64,000 nt of DNA from Hyphomicrobium sp. (GCF_003987855.1 NZ_RXIZ01000009.1:1-64000); one strand, 5' to 3'. Shown: positions 36,917 through 47,389, counted from the first letter of the stretch. Translations and numbers: made by a program. Notes: generated by a model from the letters alone, not told the origin.

Positions 36917-38359
36917 GTGGCCAATCTTGACGACCCGAAGCGCCTCATGGCCGCAGCTTTCGCAAAGCTCGATCATTTGCCGGGAAGCGACCGATTCGAC
37001 CGCATTACACGACTGGTCGCGCAAACGCTGCAGGCTCCCGTATCGCTGATATCGATCGTTGACGCGAGCGGGCAGTTTTTCAAAAGCTCCTACGGTTTGT
37101 CCGAGCCTTGGGCCTCCGCGCGCCAAACGCCGTTGAGTCATTCGTTTTGTCGGCACGTCGTCGAATCCGAGAAAACTCTTAGGGTCTGCGATGCACGGCA
37201 GGATCCGCTGGTGCGGGACAACATGGCGGTGACGGACCTCAACTGCATCGCCTACCTCGGCGTGCCCATCAGGGCGCAGGCGGGCGAGGTCGTCGGGTCC
37301 CTTTGCGCGATCGATACGCAACCCCGGGCTTGGACGGATCAAGACGAGGCGAACCTCAAAGACTTTGTGGGCTTGGTTGAAGACCAACTTGCCTCGGCCA
37401 ATCTGCAGACGGGTCTCCGCGACATCCTCAACACCATGCCCCAGATGGTATGGTCGACAAGACCGGACGGGTACCACGACTTCTACAATGATCGTTGGTA
37501 CGAATTCACCGGCGTGCCCTACGGCTCGACGGACGGAGAAGGCTGGAACGAGATGTTCCACGCTGACGACCGTGAGCGTGCGTGGCAAACCTGGCGTCAC
37601 TCGCTTGCGACCGGAGCGCCCTACGAAATCGAATATCGCCTACGCGATCGCAACGGGCAGTATCGATGGACGCTCGGGAGGGCGCTCCCCATCCGCAACA
37701 GCCAGGGTGCGATTGAGCGATGGTTCGGAACCTGCACTGACATCCATGATCTCAAGGAAGCCGAAGAGGCCCGCGATCTGATCTCGCGCGAGCTTTCCCA
37801 CCGCATTCAGAATATCTTCGCCGTGGTGACGGGCCTGATCGCAATGGCGGCGCGCTCGAAGCCGGAAGCCGACGCCTTCGCGAAAGACCTGATGACCAGG
37901 CTTCAATCCCTGGCGATTGCAAACCGGTATATCAAAACGGATCATGCCGCGTCGATGTTTGTGCAATCCGGCGAGCATCAAACGTATGCCGGGCTTATTC
38001 AGACGATCCTTGCCCCGTATTATCTATCGGGCCGCATCATCGTCAGTGGAGCCGATTCGGACATCAACTCCGCCGTCGCCACGCCGTTGGCGCTGATATT
38101 ACATGAACTCGCAACCAACGCCGTCAAATATGGCGCACTGTCGAATTGCGAGGGTCGGCTTGCGGTGGAGGTAACGTCTCGATCCGACGCGACGGAGATT
38201 GAATGGATCGAACGCGGCGGTCCCGTCATCGACGCCGAGCCATCAACAGTCGGATTTGGAAGTCAGCTGGTTACATCAATGGCGAAGGCGATGCGGGCCG
38301 ACGTGCGCCGCAACTGGTCGCCCGGTGGACTAAGGGTTCACCTGCGCATACCCGTTTGA
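36917..38359 (+). CDS. GAF-PAS sensor histidine kinase of the HWE/HisKA_2 class
   Basis: A soluble 480-residue kinase. Order: GAF domain (about 20-160, FKSSYGLSEPWASARQ and SHSFCRHVVE), PAS domain (165-280, FYNDRWYEFTGVPYG), PAC (YRLRDRNGQYRWTLGRA), then the phosphoacceptor His in SRELSHRIQNIFAVV (about 296) and an ATPase domain with LILHELATNAVKYG. No membrane helix, so it senses an internal signal; GAF plus PAS often bind haem, flavin or small molecules. The start codon is GTG. In alphaproteobacteria this class often feeds the PhyR general stress pathway. Confidence 0.9.
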   Translation: MANLDDPKRLMAAAFAKLDHLPGSDRFDRITRLVAQTLQAPVSLISIVDASGQFFKSSYGLSEPWASARQTPLSHSFCRHVVESEKTLRVCDARQDPLVRDNMAVTDLNCIAYLGVPIRAQAGEVVGSLCAIDTQPRAWTDQDEANLKDFVGLVEDQLASANLQTGLRDILNTMPQMVWSTRPDGYHDFYNDRWYEFTGVPYGSTDGEGWNEMFHADDRERAWQTWRHSLATGAPYEIEYRLRDRNGQYRWTLGRALPIRNSQGAIERWFGTCTDIHDLKEAEEARDLISRELSHRIQNIFAVVTGLIAMAARSKPEADAFAKDLMTRLQSLAIANRYIKTDHAASMFVQSGEHQTYAGLIQTILAPYYLSGRIIVSGADSDINSAVATPLALILHELATNAVKYGALSNCEGRLAVEVTSRSDATEIEWIERGGPVIDAEPSTVGFGSQLVTSMAKAMRADVRRNWSPGGLRVHLRIPV

Positions 38360-38533
38360 TGTCATCCCCGCTTCGCATTCGCCGGTCCGCTTTCCGGTTG
38401 ACAGAAGACGAGGTTGCTCATGGCGCGCCGAGCAATCCGGAGCACTTTCTTTGATTTCCTAGGAATCCCCCGAGGTATCGATCGCCGGATAGTAAAACCC
38501 TGAGGAAGGACTCCGCGTCGTAGCCTGAGAAGG

Positions 38534-38986
38534 TCACCATTGATTTTTGAAATTGTCCGTCTTGGCGAGGCATTCGGGCGCGTCCCCATGGGGAGGCGGG
38601 CGGCATATGCCTTGTTCGAGATAACGTAGCGCTTCCGAAATTCCGGATCTCGTAAACGGCTTCGAAATGACGCCGTGGGCTCCGCAGCAATGAGCGGGAA
38701 CCAGATCCGGATTCGCAGTGAGAAAAACGATGGTGCTGTCTTTCCACGCGGCTTGAACGAGGCGACAAACGTCAAAGCCGCTCTGGCCTTTGGCTAAATG
38801 CAGGTCGAGGAAGACAAGGTTTGGCGCAATTGTTCCCACAACTTGGGTTACTGCATCGAGCGAATCTGCTTCGGCCACCACGCGATGCCCTTGATCCTCC
38901 ACGAGCAAAGACAGGTCCAAGGCAATCAACGCCTCGTCCTCGACAATCAGGACATCTAGGGGCGGTGTTGGTCTAGTCACTCTCAT
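38534..38986 (-). CDS. Single-domain response regulator
   Basis: A 150-residue receiver domain with no output domain. The phosphoacceptor Asp61 lies in PNLVFLDLHL, the acidic pair in VEDEA, and the lysine in GVISKPF. Its start overlaps the end of the LOV kinase gene by 14 bases, so it is likely that kinase's partner. Single receivers may act as phosphate sinks or relay to a distant protein. The C-terminal tail has several Pro and His residues. Confidence 0.88.
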   Translation of the reverse strand: MRVTRPTPPLDVLIVEDEALIALDLSLLVEDQGHRVVAEADSLDAVTQVVGTIAPNLVFLDLHLAKGQSGFDVCRLVQAAWKDSTIVFLTANPDLVPAHCCGAHGVISKPFTRSGISEALRYLEQGICRPPPHGDAPECLAKTDNFKNQW

Positions 38987-40124
38987 GCACCGGAAAGACG
39001 ATAGTAACGCGACTCCCCGGATGACCACTTTCCCAGCTAGCGCGTCCACCGATTTGCCGAACGAGTCGCTCGATCAGCACCGATCCTAAACCTCCGGAAG
39101 GGGGCTCTGTTCCGAACCCGGCGCCATCATCCGTTATCGCAATCATTCCCGAAGAGCCGTCCGACTTCGCATTCACTTTCAATGTTCCGCCACGACCGTT
39201 CGCAAAGCCGTGCTTGACGGCATTCGTGATGACCTCGTTAAGAATGAGCCCCAAAGGCGCTGCGGTCGATGAGGGAACCGGAACACTACTAACATCGCGG
39301 ACGATTGCGATATCGTTCCTGCCACATGTCCCGACAATCCCCGAAGCCAGGGTCTCGGCAAGGGCCCCAGCGTCGAATACGGCCAAATCGCTCGATTCGT
39401 ACAGCTGGCGGTGGACAGCCGACAGCGCGTCCAGCCGTTCAAGCATCGAACTGAGCTGGGACGCGATAACGGGATCGGTGATGCGCCTAGCCTGCAGCCG
39501 CAGGATCGAGCCGATCAACGTGAGATTGTTTTTAACGCGATGGTCGACTTCGTGCAGGAGCAATGTCTTCGTGTCCAAAGCCGCGCGCAGAGCAGCGGTC
39601 CTCGCCTCCACCTCCCGCTCAATCTCCTCCTTCTGCCGGGCAATGAGAATCTGCGCCTCAATTCGAGCCGTCACGTCGAGTTGGGAGGCGAAAAAGAACT
39701 TGATGTCTCCTGCCGCGTTGCGAACCGGGCTCAAATACAACGCGTTCCAGAATGTGGAACCATCCTTGCGGTAGTTAAGAATGTCGAGTTCGATATCCCG
39801 TCCACCCTCGATAGCCGCACGTATTCGACGAACGGAATTCTGATCTGTCTCTGGACCCTGCAAGAATCGGCAGTTCCGTCCGATAATTTCGCTGCGCTCG
39901 TACCCGCACAGCCGTTGAAATGCTTCGTTGCAAAAAACGATGGGGTTATCTTCGAGATCCGGGTTGGTGACGACCATCGGCATCCGTGTCGCCCTCACAG
40001 CGGCGGCGAACGGATCGCCAGATCCTTGCTCGTGGTCGATGTCGCCTGTGAGATGCCAATCATCGCGTTGACGCATGCGTTTTAATTCCGTCAAAGATGC
40101 CCCTGCTGATAACGCCGTGGACAT
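38973..40124 (-). CDS. LOV-domain blue-light sensor histidine kinase
   Basis: A soluble 383-residue kinase. The LOV core GRNCRFLQG has the photoactive Cys85, and NYRKDGSTFWNALYLSPVRN is LOV-typical. A helical linker leads to the phosphoacceptor His in LLHEVDHRVKNNL (about 185), the HisKA_2 group, and an ATPase domain with GLILNEVITNAVKHGF and GGLGSVLIERL. Light would form a flavin-Cys adduct and change kinase activity. The response regulator overlaps its stop. The start ATG before STALSAGAS is chosen without a strong ribosome site. Confidence 0.92.
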   Translation of the reverse strand: MSTALSAGASLTELKRMRQRDDWHLTGDIDHEQGSGDPFAAAVRATRMPMVVTNPDLEDNPIVFCNEAFQRLCGYERSEIIGRNCRFLQGPETDQNSVRRIRAAIEGGRDIELDILNYRKDGSTFWNALYLSPVRNAAGDIKFFFASQLDVTARIEAQILIARQKEEIEREVEARTAALRAALDTKTLLLHEVDHRVKNNLTLIGSILRLQARRITDPVIASQLSSMLERLDALSAVHRQLYESSDLAVFDAGALAETLASGIVGTCGRNDIAIVRDVSSVPVPSSTAAPLGLILNEVITNAVKHGFANGRGGTLKVNAKSDGSSGMIAITDDGAGFGTEPPSGGLGSVLIERLVRQIGGRASWESGHPGSRVTIVFPVHESD

Positions 40125-40687
40125 ATATACCGGGTATGCGAAAAAATGACGCTGACTGATCAAGGTGATGCCTCTCGGCTTTCGCGAAAGAGGCGCGATA
40201 AACAGCAAATTCAAGTCTTATAAGGCCTGCCCGGACGGCATGCCGACGACGGACGCCGAGACGATCAGCGCCGATCTGCACGCCTGGTTGACGAAGTCAG
40301 GATGATCTTATGAGAGCGAAAACCGCGCAATTTGATCGGGCCGCAAATGGCCCGTTAGAAAAAGGCACGAAGTCTGCTTTTTCGAGCGCATCTGACCTTC
40401 ATGGGATGACCGGCGGCTGCCTACCGAGTTTCGGCCGATTATCGCTTTCTCGGCATCGCGACGGCGCTACACGACCGCAAGGTCCCATGAGCCGACATTG
40501 GCTAGAAGGTTGGACGAGGTCGGAATCCACCAGATGCGGATATCTGCTTTCGATCGCAAAGCGGAAGCCTTGCTCGCCGCGCTGAGTACCGCTTTGTTCA
40601 CAGCCGACACACCAAGGACTCTCGCTCGGGTACAGATACGGAAAATTGGCTTCGGAGCGATGGGCATGCGCGCGTTTAGGGCGAAGT
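40125..40687. other. Stretch with no confident gene
   Basis: A 45-residue frame (40168-40305, starting MPLGFRERGAIN) has coding-like composition but no clear ribosome site and no known relatives. Another frame near 40498-40731 shows no family. The sequence is probably a junction between the light-kinase and metal-resistance modules. Confidence 0.35.
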
Positions 40688-41155
40688 TTAGTCGTAGTGC
40701 TCAAAGACCTTCTTGCTTCCTTCTGAAGTGAAGAGAAACACGTCAAAAGCTTCGTGCGAGCTTCCCTCCATTCCGGGAGAGCCAACCGGCATGCCGGGGA
40801 CAGCAAGGCCCAACGCTTGAGGTCGTTCGGCAAGCAACCGCCGAATGGCGTGAGCAGGCACGTGCCCTTCGATAACGTAGCCAGCGATTATAGCCGTATG
40901 GCACGATGCAAGATCTTGAGGCACTCGGAACCGCGCTTTGATAGTCGACATGTCAGGCGCTTCATTGATGTTCGCGATAAAGCCGTTGCTCTTCAAGTGC
41001 TGCACCCACCGGCCGCAGCAACCGCAACTCGGATTTTTGTAGACCTCAATAACGGGGAGCGGATTCGCCCCGGCATTTGTCGCCAACAGGACAGGTACGG
41101 CCGCCATCAATCTCAACATCTCGCGGCGCCTGTAATGAAGAATCTCGGCGTTCAT
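40688..41155 (-). CDS. DUF411 periplasmic metal-binding protein
   Basis: A 155-residue protein with an N-terminal signal-like stretch (RREMLRLMAAVPVLLATNAGA) and the DUF411 core VYKNPSCGCCGRWVQHLKSNGF. It has conserved metal-binding Cys in CGCC and a later Cys-His (SCHTA). Members occur with copper and silver efflux genes. GGAG precedes the ATG; an in-frame TTG is upstream. Last gene of the efflux operon, 122 bases after its neighbour. Confidence 0.88.
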   Translation of the reverse strand: MNAEILHYRRREMLRLMAAVPVLLATNAGANPLPVIEVYKNPSCGCCGRWVQHLKSNGFIANINEAPDMSTIKARFRVPQDLASCHTAIIAGYVIEGHVPAHAIRRLLAERPQALGLAVPGMPVGSPGMEGSSHEAFDVFLFTSEGSKKVFEHYD

Positions 41156-41277
41156 TCTCTTCTCCAATCAAGATGTTTGCGGTGACTGGCGCATCATAGA
41201 TGGGCGCATAGCGACGATAGCCGGCGATATCAAATACTTTGCGACGCGAGGATAGATTTTGTTCGATCCCGGCCCGG

Positions 41278-41661
41278 TTACGGCACGACGTAACGCGCCT
41301 GCAGATTATGCCCATCCGGCATTGTCGCGGTCACGGCAACCTTCGAGCCCGGAGTGAGAGGCGTGGCCAGCTTTGCCGTAAGTTTGTCTGGATCGGCAGG
41401 CGTCAGCGCGAGCGGTGTCGTCTTGCCGCCGTCCTGCACGAAGGCTTTTGCTTTGGCGTCCTTCGAGGGGATGGGTTTTCCCGCTTCGTCCGAAAGATAG
41501 AACGTTACCTCCGTAGGAGATGGCACAAACTCAATATGGTGGCCGGAGGCCTCCATGACGTGACCGCCATGCGAGCCTTTGGCCTCCTCGTGCGCGAGCG
41601 CGGGCGAAGAAGCAGCGAGCACGAGAGCGGTTGCGATAAGATGGGCTTTGTTGCGAAACAT
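41278..41661 (-). CDS. Periplasmic metal-resistance accessory protein
   Basis: A 127-residue exported protein (signal peptide 1 to about 23, ending ALA) with a His-rich segment HEEAKGSHGGHVMEASGHH and a beta-sandwich-like domain. The His-rich part probably binds Cu, Ag or Zn. The beta domain resembles in pattern the extra N-terminal domain of the adaptor protein at 44802-46343. It is next to the pump gene (14 bases). Confidence 0.75.
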   Translation of the reverse strand: MFRNKAHLIATALVLAASSPALAHEEAKGSHGGHVMEASGHHIEFVPSPTEVTFYLSDEAGKPIPSKDAKAKAFVQDGGKTTPLALTPADPDKLTAKLATPLTPGSKVAVTATMPDGHNLQARYVVP

Positions 41662-41675
41662 ATCATTCTCCTTTG

Positions 41676-44600
41676 TCAGAAAGTTTCAGCGAGTTGGGGT
41701 TTTCCCGTTGGAACAGGATTGATTGCGAGACGCTCAAGCGCGGGCCTGCCGAAGCGCAGGAACAGGAGCGGCGTCACGAGAAGATCGAGCAGCGTTGCGC
41801 TGATAAGCCCGCCGAATATCGTCACGGCAACGGGATGCAGTATCTCCTTCCCGGGCGCGCCCGCATCGAGCAGCAGCGGCGTCAGCGCAAGGCCCGCAGA
41901 GAGCGCCGTCATAAGAACGGGCGTCAGCCGTTCGAGGCTGCCACGGATGACGAGACCTTCGCCAAACGGCTCATCTTCATGGAGAGCCAGATTGATGTAG
42001 TGGCTGATCTTGAGGATGCCATTACGCGCGCTGATGCCCGTCAGCGTGATAAAGCCGATCATCGAGGCGACAGATAAAGGCTGGTGCGCGATCCATAGCG
42101 CCGCGACGCTGCCGATGAAGGCGAGCGGTACATTGCCCATGATGATGAAGGCCAGAACCGCAGAGCGGTAACGGCTGAAGAGCACGATGAAGATGGACGA
42201 TAGCGAAATGACCGACAGCCCGAGGATCAGCTTTGAGGCTTGCTCGCGCGCCTGGAACGTGCCTTCAAGGCTTGTCGAATATCCGGCTGGCAATGGCGTC
42301 GCTGCGACGACATCGCGGATCTGCCTCACGATCGCACCCATATCGGAACCGTCGCTGTTCGCCAGAACGACCATGCGGCGGCGGCCATTTTCCCGCAGAA
42401 TCTGGTTCGGGCCTTCCGATTCCGAAACATCGGCGACAAGGCGCAGCAGAATGCGGCCCTTCGGTGTTTCGATGAGAAGACCGCCAAGGCCCGCCGTCGT
42501 GCGGTCCTGATCCGCAAGCCGCAGCACGACATCAAAGCGCTTCGCGCCGTCCACGATGGTCGAAACCTTGCGTCCGTTCGATAGGCTTTCGAGCGCTTCC
42601 GTAACGCCTGAGGGCGTGATGCCGTACAGCCGAGCGCGGGCAGGATCGACCTTGACTTCAAGTTGCGGGATCAGAACCTGCTTCTCAAGCTGCAGATCGA
42701 CGAGGCCTTTTACGCCTGTGAGTTTGCCACGCAGTGTTTCAGCAAGCGCGCGCAGCGTCTCGGTATCGTCTCCATAAATTTTGAGGGCAATTTCCGCGCG
42801 AACGCCCGACAGCATATGGTCAAGGCGGTGCGAGATCGGCTGGCCGACATTGGTGCTCGCCGGGAGCACGGCGAGCTTGCGCCTGACATCCGCCAGAATC
42901 TCCTCGCGCGTCCGGTGCGATTTTTTGAGATCGACGTCAATCTCGCCCGAATGAACGCCTTCGGCATGTTCGTCGAGTTCGGCGCGCCCCGTCCTGCGGC
43001 CAACGGATTTGACCTCGGGAATTTCTTTCAGCAGCGCTTCGGCGATCAGGCCCAAACGGTTGCTTTCCTCAAGCGAGATCCCGGGATTGAGCGTCAGGCT
43101 GATCGTGAGCGTTCCCTCGTTGAACGGCGGCAGGAAGGTGCGCGGCAGGAGCGCCGCAAACAGCAGTGCGGCCATAAATGCACAGACAACGAATGCGGCT
43201 ACAAACCGTATCGACCGAAAAGATGCCTTTAGCGCCTTTTCATTCCAGCGCTTCAGCGTCTGGACGATGGCGCTATCGCCATGTGCATTCTCGACCGACT
43301 TGCGCAGCAGAAACGAGGCGAGCACGGGCGTCACCGTGATCGAAACAAGGAGGCTCGCAAGGATCGAGACGATGTAGGCGACGCCAAGCGGCGCGAAGAG
43401 CCGCCCCTCAATGCCGGAGAGCGCGAACAGCGGCACAAAGACAAGGACGATGATGAAAGTCGCGTAGATAATGCCGGATCGCACCTCGATGCTGGCGTCT
43501 GCCACGACTTCGAGCAGCGGTCGCGGCCTTGGAAGCCGGACATTCTCCCGCAGGCGGCGGTAGATGTTCTCGACATCGACCACGGCATCGTCAACGAGTT
43601 CGCCAATGGCGATAGCGAGGCCGCCGAGCGTCATCGTGTTGATCGACAGCCCGAAATATTTGAAGACGAGGACAGTGACGAACAGCGAGAGCGGTATAGC
43701 CGTCAGGGAAATGGCCGTCGTCCGCACGTTGAGGAGGAAAAGGAACAGCACGACGGCGACGACGACCGCAGCTTCTTTCAGGACATTTTCGACGTTCGAA
43801 ATCGATGTCGAGATAAAATCCGCCTGACGGAAGAGAAGCTGGTTCGCCTTGATCCCTTTCGGCAGGTTGCGCGAAAGCTCGGCGAGAGCGCCTTCGACCT
43901 CTTGCGTCAGTTTTACGGTGTCGGCTCCCGGCTGCTTCTGCACGGACACGATCACTGCTGGCGCGCCGTTTGCGCCCGCATCCCCGCGCTTGACCGCTGC
44001 CGCGAAATCGACGGTCGCCACCTGCCGCAGGAGAACCGGTTGACCCGCGCGCGCTGCGACGGAAATGCCGCGTAAATCTTCAAGGCTTGTCGTGCGCCCG
44101 AGATTGCGAATGAGATACTCGCGGTCGTCCTGGTTGACGAAGCCGCCGCCCGTGTTCGTTCCGAAGGCGCGGATCGCGGCTTCGATGTCGGACGCGCTGA
44201 CGCCGAGCGAAGCCATTGCCGCGATATTTGGGGTGACGCGGTATTGCCGGACCTCGCCGCCGATCGGAATGACCTGGCTGACGCCCGGTATTGCGAGAAG
44301 GCGCGGGCGGATCACAAAATCCGCCGTCTCGCGCACCGTCATTGGATCGGCTTCAGGACCGCCCGTCACGGCGATCAGCATGATCTCGCCCATGATGGAT
44401 GAGACAGGCCCCATCTGCGGCGTCACGCCGGGCGGCAGCTGGGCTGATAGCGTCGCAAGGCGCTCGGCAACCTGTTGCCGGTTGCGGTAGATATCGGTGC
44501 CCCAGTCAAACTCGACGTAGGTGATCGAGAGGCCGATACCGGCAACAGAACGCACGCGCGTCACGCCGGAAAGGCCGTTCATCGCGCTTTCAATCGGGTA

Positions 44601-44798
44601 GCCTATTAGCTGCTCGACTTCGGGCGGCGCGAGGCCTTCGGCTTCTGTCATGATCGTCACGGTCGGCTTGTTGAGATCCGGAAACACATCGACCGGCAGG
44701 GTCGAAACCGTGAAGCTGCCCCACACGACGAGAATTGCCGCAGCGGCAAGCACGACGAGGCGGTTGGCAAGGCTTGTCCTGACGAGAAAATTGAACAT
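41676..44798 (-). CDS. HME-family RND heavy-metal efflux pump (CusA/CzcA type)
   Basis: The inner-membrane pump, 1040 residues, 12 helices with two large periplasmic loops. It uses proton flow to drive metal out of the periplasm or cytosol. The TM4 proton-relay motif is [20 protein letters not shown]. This differs from both the CzcA (DFGMIVDG) and CusA (GAMVDAAI) types and looks like the HME5 pattern I recall; the metal is therefore uncertain. It follows the adaptor by three bases. No outer-membrane channel gene is present, so a chromosomal TolC-like protein would be needed. Confidence 0.92.
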   Translation of the reverse strand: MFNFLVRTSLANRLVVLAAAAILVVWGSFTVSTLPVDVFPDLNKPTVTIMTEAEGLAPPEVEQLIGYPIESAMNGLSGVTRVRSVAGIGLSITYVEFDWGTDIYRNRQQVAERLATLSAQLPPGVTPQMGPVSSIMGEIMLIAVTGGPEADPMTVRETADFVIRPRLLAIPGVSQVIPIGGEVRQYRVTPNIAAMASLGVSASDIEAAIRAFGTNTGGGFVNQDDREYLIRNLGRTTSLEDLRGISVAARAGQPVLLRQVATVDFAAAVKRGDAGANGAPAVIVSVQKQPGADTVKLTQEVEGALAELSRNLPKGIKANQLLFRQADFISTSISNVENVLKEAAVVVAVVLFLFLLNVRTTAISLTAIPLSLFVTVLVFKYFGLSINTMTLGGLAIAIGELVDDAVVDVENIYRRLRENVRLPRPRPLLEVVADASIEVRSGIIYATFIIVLVFVPLFALSGIEGRLFAPLGVAYIVSILASLLVSITVTPVLASFLLRKSVENAHGDSAIVQTLKRWNEKALKASFRSIRFVAAFVVCAFMAALLFAALLPRTFLPPFNEGTLTISLTLNPGISLEESNRLGLIAEALLKEIPEVKSVGRRTGRAELDEHAEGVHSGEIDVDLKKSHRTREEILADVRRKLAVLPASTNVGQPISHRLDHMLSGVRAEIALKIYGDDTETLRALAETLRGKLTGVKGLVDLQLEKQVLIPQLEVKVDPARARLYGITPSGVTEALESLSNGRKVSTIVDGAKRFDVVLRLADQDRTTAGLGGLLIETPKGRILLRLVADVSESEGPNQILRENGRRRMVVLANSDGSDMGAIVRQIRDVVAATPLPAGYSTSLEGTFQAREQASKLILGLSVISLSSIFIVLFSRYRSAVLAFIIMGNVPLAFIGSVAALWIAHQPLSVASMIGFITLTGISARNGILKISHYINLALHEDEPFGEGLVIRGSLERLTPVLMTALSAGLALTPLLLDAGAPGKEILHPVAVTIFGGLISATLLDLLVTPLLFLRFGRPALERLAINPVPTGKPQLAETF

Positions 44799-44801
44799 GG
44801 C

Positions 44802-46343
44802 CTACCGCACCTGATTGACGAGTTCAGCGCCGCGCCCGACGATGCGCACGTCAGGATCGATCCCAGCGGTAATGCCGAGGCGGGCCGCATCGACTTGCTC
44901 GGTAACAACAGGCCGTGCCTCGAAGCGCTCTGGCGCAACATGGAGCAAGACGGATAGCTGGCCATTTGCGGTGCGCACAACGCTTGAGCGGGGAACGGCG
45001 ATCGCCTTTACCGGCTCTTCGACGGGCACATCAACCGTCACCGGCTGACCGAGGCTCAGGCCGTCGCCTCCGCTCTTGATCCGGTAGAGAAGCGGCACCG
45101 CCTGCTGACGCAGCGAAAGGCTGCGCCCTGCAAACTCTAGAGAAAGTTTCTGCCCGTCAGAGGTGACGGCGCTTGCCGCCTTCGCACCGCGCTCGATGCC
45201 GGGCACGGCGGTGAGATCGAAAGCGAGCGCCTCCACGAAAAGACTATTCGGATCGACGATTTGAAAAAGCGTTGTCTGCGGATCGACTACCTGGCCCGCC
45301 ATCACATTTGCAACGGCAACCACACCGGACGCGGGCGCGAGAAGCGGCTGGCGCTCACCGAGCACAGGTTTGATTTCGGCGCGGCGGGCCTTGAGGCCAT
45401 CGAGTTCCGTGTGCGCGTCGGTAATGAGCGAGTCGGCTATGACATTCTTCAGCTTGTCGTAGCGCGCAACTTTTGACTCAGCGAGCATGATCTGGCGATC
45501 GAGTTCTCCCGTCGTCTGGCGAATATCGCTCTGATCGACGAGTTCAACGCGCGGCATCAGATAGGCAAGAATCTGACCCTCTTCGACACGGGAACCGATG
45601 ACCGGGAAGCCGCCTTGCGGCGGTTCGATGCGGCCATTGAGAAGCGATTGCACAACCCCGCTCTTGTTCGGATCGGTGACAATCTGGCCCGCGAAGCTCA
45701 TTATCTTTGAGATGGGGCCTGCCTGAGAGGTTCGGATCGTCTCGACGCCAAGGAGGGCTTGCGTTGCCTTCGGCATGAAGATCGAGCCGTCAGCCGCGCG
45801 GCGGGAATTATCGGGAAGATCGAGAATGGCTGCGGTGCCTTTCTCGCTTGCATCGGCAATCAGGTCGTGCGGAACGATATGATCCCAGATGCTTTCGTGG
45901 GTATGCTGAACTGCTGCCGCCGGTATATCGAGCGTTCCGATCAGAAGGTCAGAATTATCGCCAGCCGAGACCGCGAAGGTGAGCGCATAGCTGCCCGGCT
46001 TCGTCACCCATGGTGCAGGCAACTCGTAATGCTCTTTGACGACGATAGCCTGAGCGGTCGTCTCCCCGAAAGTGACATCGATCTTTGCGCCTTTGACGGG
46101 CTGGTTTGACCAGAAGTCCGTCAGATAGATGACGAGCTTGCCCCCGCCCGACGCCGTCGGCACACCTGAAATTTCGAAGAGTTCCGAGCTTGCCGCTACA
46201 CGGGCAGGAATGCCCGGATCGACAGCTTTCTCCTCGTTGCCATGGTCCTCGCCGCCATGCGCCATCGCAAGCGGCGAGGTGAGAAATGCGGCTGCAAAGA
46301 CGCAGCACCCCAGGGTGACGCGAATTTTTCCAGCGAACTTCAT
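44802..46343 (-). CDS. RND periplasmic adaptor (CusB-like) with an extra N-terminal domain
   Basis: The 513-residue membrane-fusion subunit linking the pump to an outer channel. The signal peptide ends near ALA/AMAHGG, then a His-rich HGGEDHGNEE, then an extra beta-rich domain (about 35-165). The usual hairpin, lipoyl and barrel domains follow (PASGVVAVANVMAGQVVDP and KAIAVPRSSVVRTANGQ). CusB is about 100 residues shorter, so the N-terminal domain is an addition. The ATG with AGGGG upstream is used; another ATG at 46364 is possible. Confidence 0.88.
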   Translation of the reverse strand: MKFAGKIRVTLGCCVFAAAFLTSPLAMAHGGEDHGNEEKAVDPGIPARVAASSELFEISGVPTASGGGKLVIYLTDFWSNQPVKGAKIDVTFGETTAQAIVVKEHYELPAPWVTKPGSYALTFAVSAGDNSDLLIGTLDIPAAAVQHTHESIWDHIVPHDLIADASEKGTAAILDLPDNSRRAADGSIFMPKATQALLGVETIRTSQAGPISKIMSFAGQIVTDPNKSGVVQSLLNGRIEPPQGGFPVIGSRVEEGQILAYLMPRVELVDQSDIRQTTGELDRQIMLAESKVARYDKLKNVIADSLITDAHTELDGLKARRAEIKPVLGERQPLLAPASGVVAVANVMAGQVVDPQTTLFQIVDPNSLFVEALAFDLTAVPGIERGAKAASAVTSDGQKLSLEFAGRSLSLRQQAVPLLYRIKSGGDGLSLGQPVTVDVPVEEPVKAIAVPRSSVVRTANGQLSVLLHVAPERFEARPVVTEQVDAARLGITAGIDPDVRIVGRGAELVNQVR

Positions 46344-46368
46344 AGCCGTATTTCCCCTCAGCATGGCG

Positions 46369-46773
46369 TTACTTTCCGTGCTTTTCGAGCCAGGACTTCA
46401 TGAAAGCGATCTCGGATTCCTGCGCTTTCACGATGCCTTCGGCGAGCTTGTGAAGCTCGGGGTCTTTGCCGCACTGCAATTCGATCTTGGCCATGTCCAC
46501 CGCGCCTTCATGGTGCGGGATCATGCCCTTTACGAAATCGACGTCGGCGTCGCCGGTCATCTGCATGCTCATCTTTTCATGCATCTTCGTCATCGCGTCG
46601 CTGAAAGCTTTTGACGACTCCGAATGATCGCCCCCCATCATGCCGGGCATACCCTTCATGCTGCCCATGTCGTGCATGTGCTGCATATCCTGCATGTTGT
46701 TCATGTCTCCCGCATGCGCCGCGAGAGGCAGGTTGGAGAGCGCAAGAGTCATTGCGAGTGTTGCTAGTTTCAT
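46369..46773 (-). CDS. DUF305 periplasmic metal-related protein
   Basis: A 134-residue exported protein (signal to about residue 20, AHA) rich in Met and His, with repeats such as NNMQDMQHMHDMGSMKGM (first part of the mature chain). It contains the DUF305 motif DFVKGMIPHHEGAVDMAK. The Met/His pattern suggests Cu(I)/Ag(I) binding. The start ATG has GAAGGAT upstream. It precedes the adaptor gene by 26 bases. Confidence 0.88.
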   Translation of the reverse strand: MKLATLAMTLALSNLPLAAHAGDMNNMQDMQHMHDMGSMKGMPGMMGGDHSESSKAFSDAMTKMHEKMSMQMTGDADVDFVKGMIPHHEGAVDMAKIELQCGKDPELHKLAEGIVKAQESEIAFMKSWLEKHGK

Positions 46774-46917
46774 TGTCTTCGATCCTTCGAATGTATGGGT
46801 TTGCATCGCCTGCCGCGCCGCGCGGGCGGTGGCCCGGACAGCTGAAAACAAGCGAAAACGATGCGGTTATCCGCGCACACGCAAGGCATGCCGATTCACA
46901 TCACAGAATTTGAAGGA

Positions 46918-47361
46918 TTAGGCTTTTGGAGGCCGGTCGAGACCGGAGTCGCTGCGTCCATGGAGGGCGTCGGCGATGCTAAATGCGAGCTTGTCTGAGT
47001 CGGCAGTTCGCGGAACAAACTGTTCGGCAGCCGACAAGCCGAGCGCCGTGCAGCCTGACATTCCGCATGGCGAAGCACCGCCAGCGCAACAGCAGCAGCC
47101 GTGGTCGCAGCCGGAGGCTGACGAAGACGCGGAAGTCACGGAAGCAACGACACCATTGTGTCTGGGCAGGACATCGGGCCCGGAAAGATGCTTGGCAGGA
47201 GCAGCCGAAAACTTTGCTGGAATTACCGCAGCCGCTGCCTTTGCGGTCTGCTCGATCTGTGCGCCATGGTGATGACCCTCATGCGCAAACGCCATCGTCC
47301 CCGAAAAGAGGAAAACAAGCGCGGTCGCAAGAACGAGCCGTATGGCGGCAACAGGTTTCAC
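46918..47361 (-). CDS. Exported His/Cys-rich protein at the head of the metal operon
   Basis: A 147-residue protein with a signal peptide (to about residue 26, AFA), a HEGHHHG cluster and a Cys-rich stretch DHGCCCCAGGASPCGMSGC. These look like soft-metal ligands. No domain name is assigned. It is the first gene after the candidate operator and is 145 bases before the DUF305 gene. Confidence 0.75.
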   Translation of the reverse strand: MKPVAAIRLVLATALVFLFSGTMAFAHEGHHHGAQIEQTAKAAAAVIPAKFSAAPAKHLSGPDVLPRHNGVVASVTSASSSASGCDHGCCCCAGGASPCGMSGCTALGLSAAEQFVPRTADSDKLAFSIADALHGRSDSGLDRPPKA

Positions 47362-47389
47362 AAATTTCTCACAAGCTGATGTATGAAGT

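Noticed and set aside
36533-37600. Minus-strand gene over the GAF-PAS kinase start
   Set aside because: It overlaps a complete kinase for most of its length and shows no recognisable family.
40168-40305. 45-residue peptide gene
   Set aside because: Composition looks coding but there is no proper ribosome site and no relative is recognised; left as an unassigned stretch.
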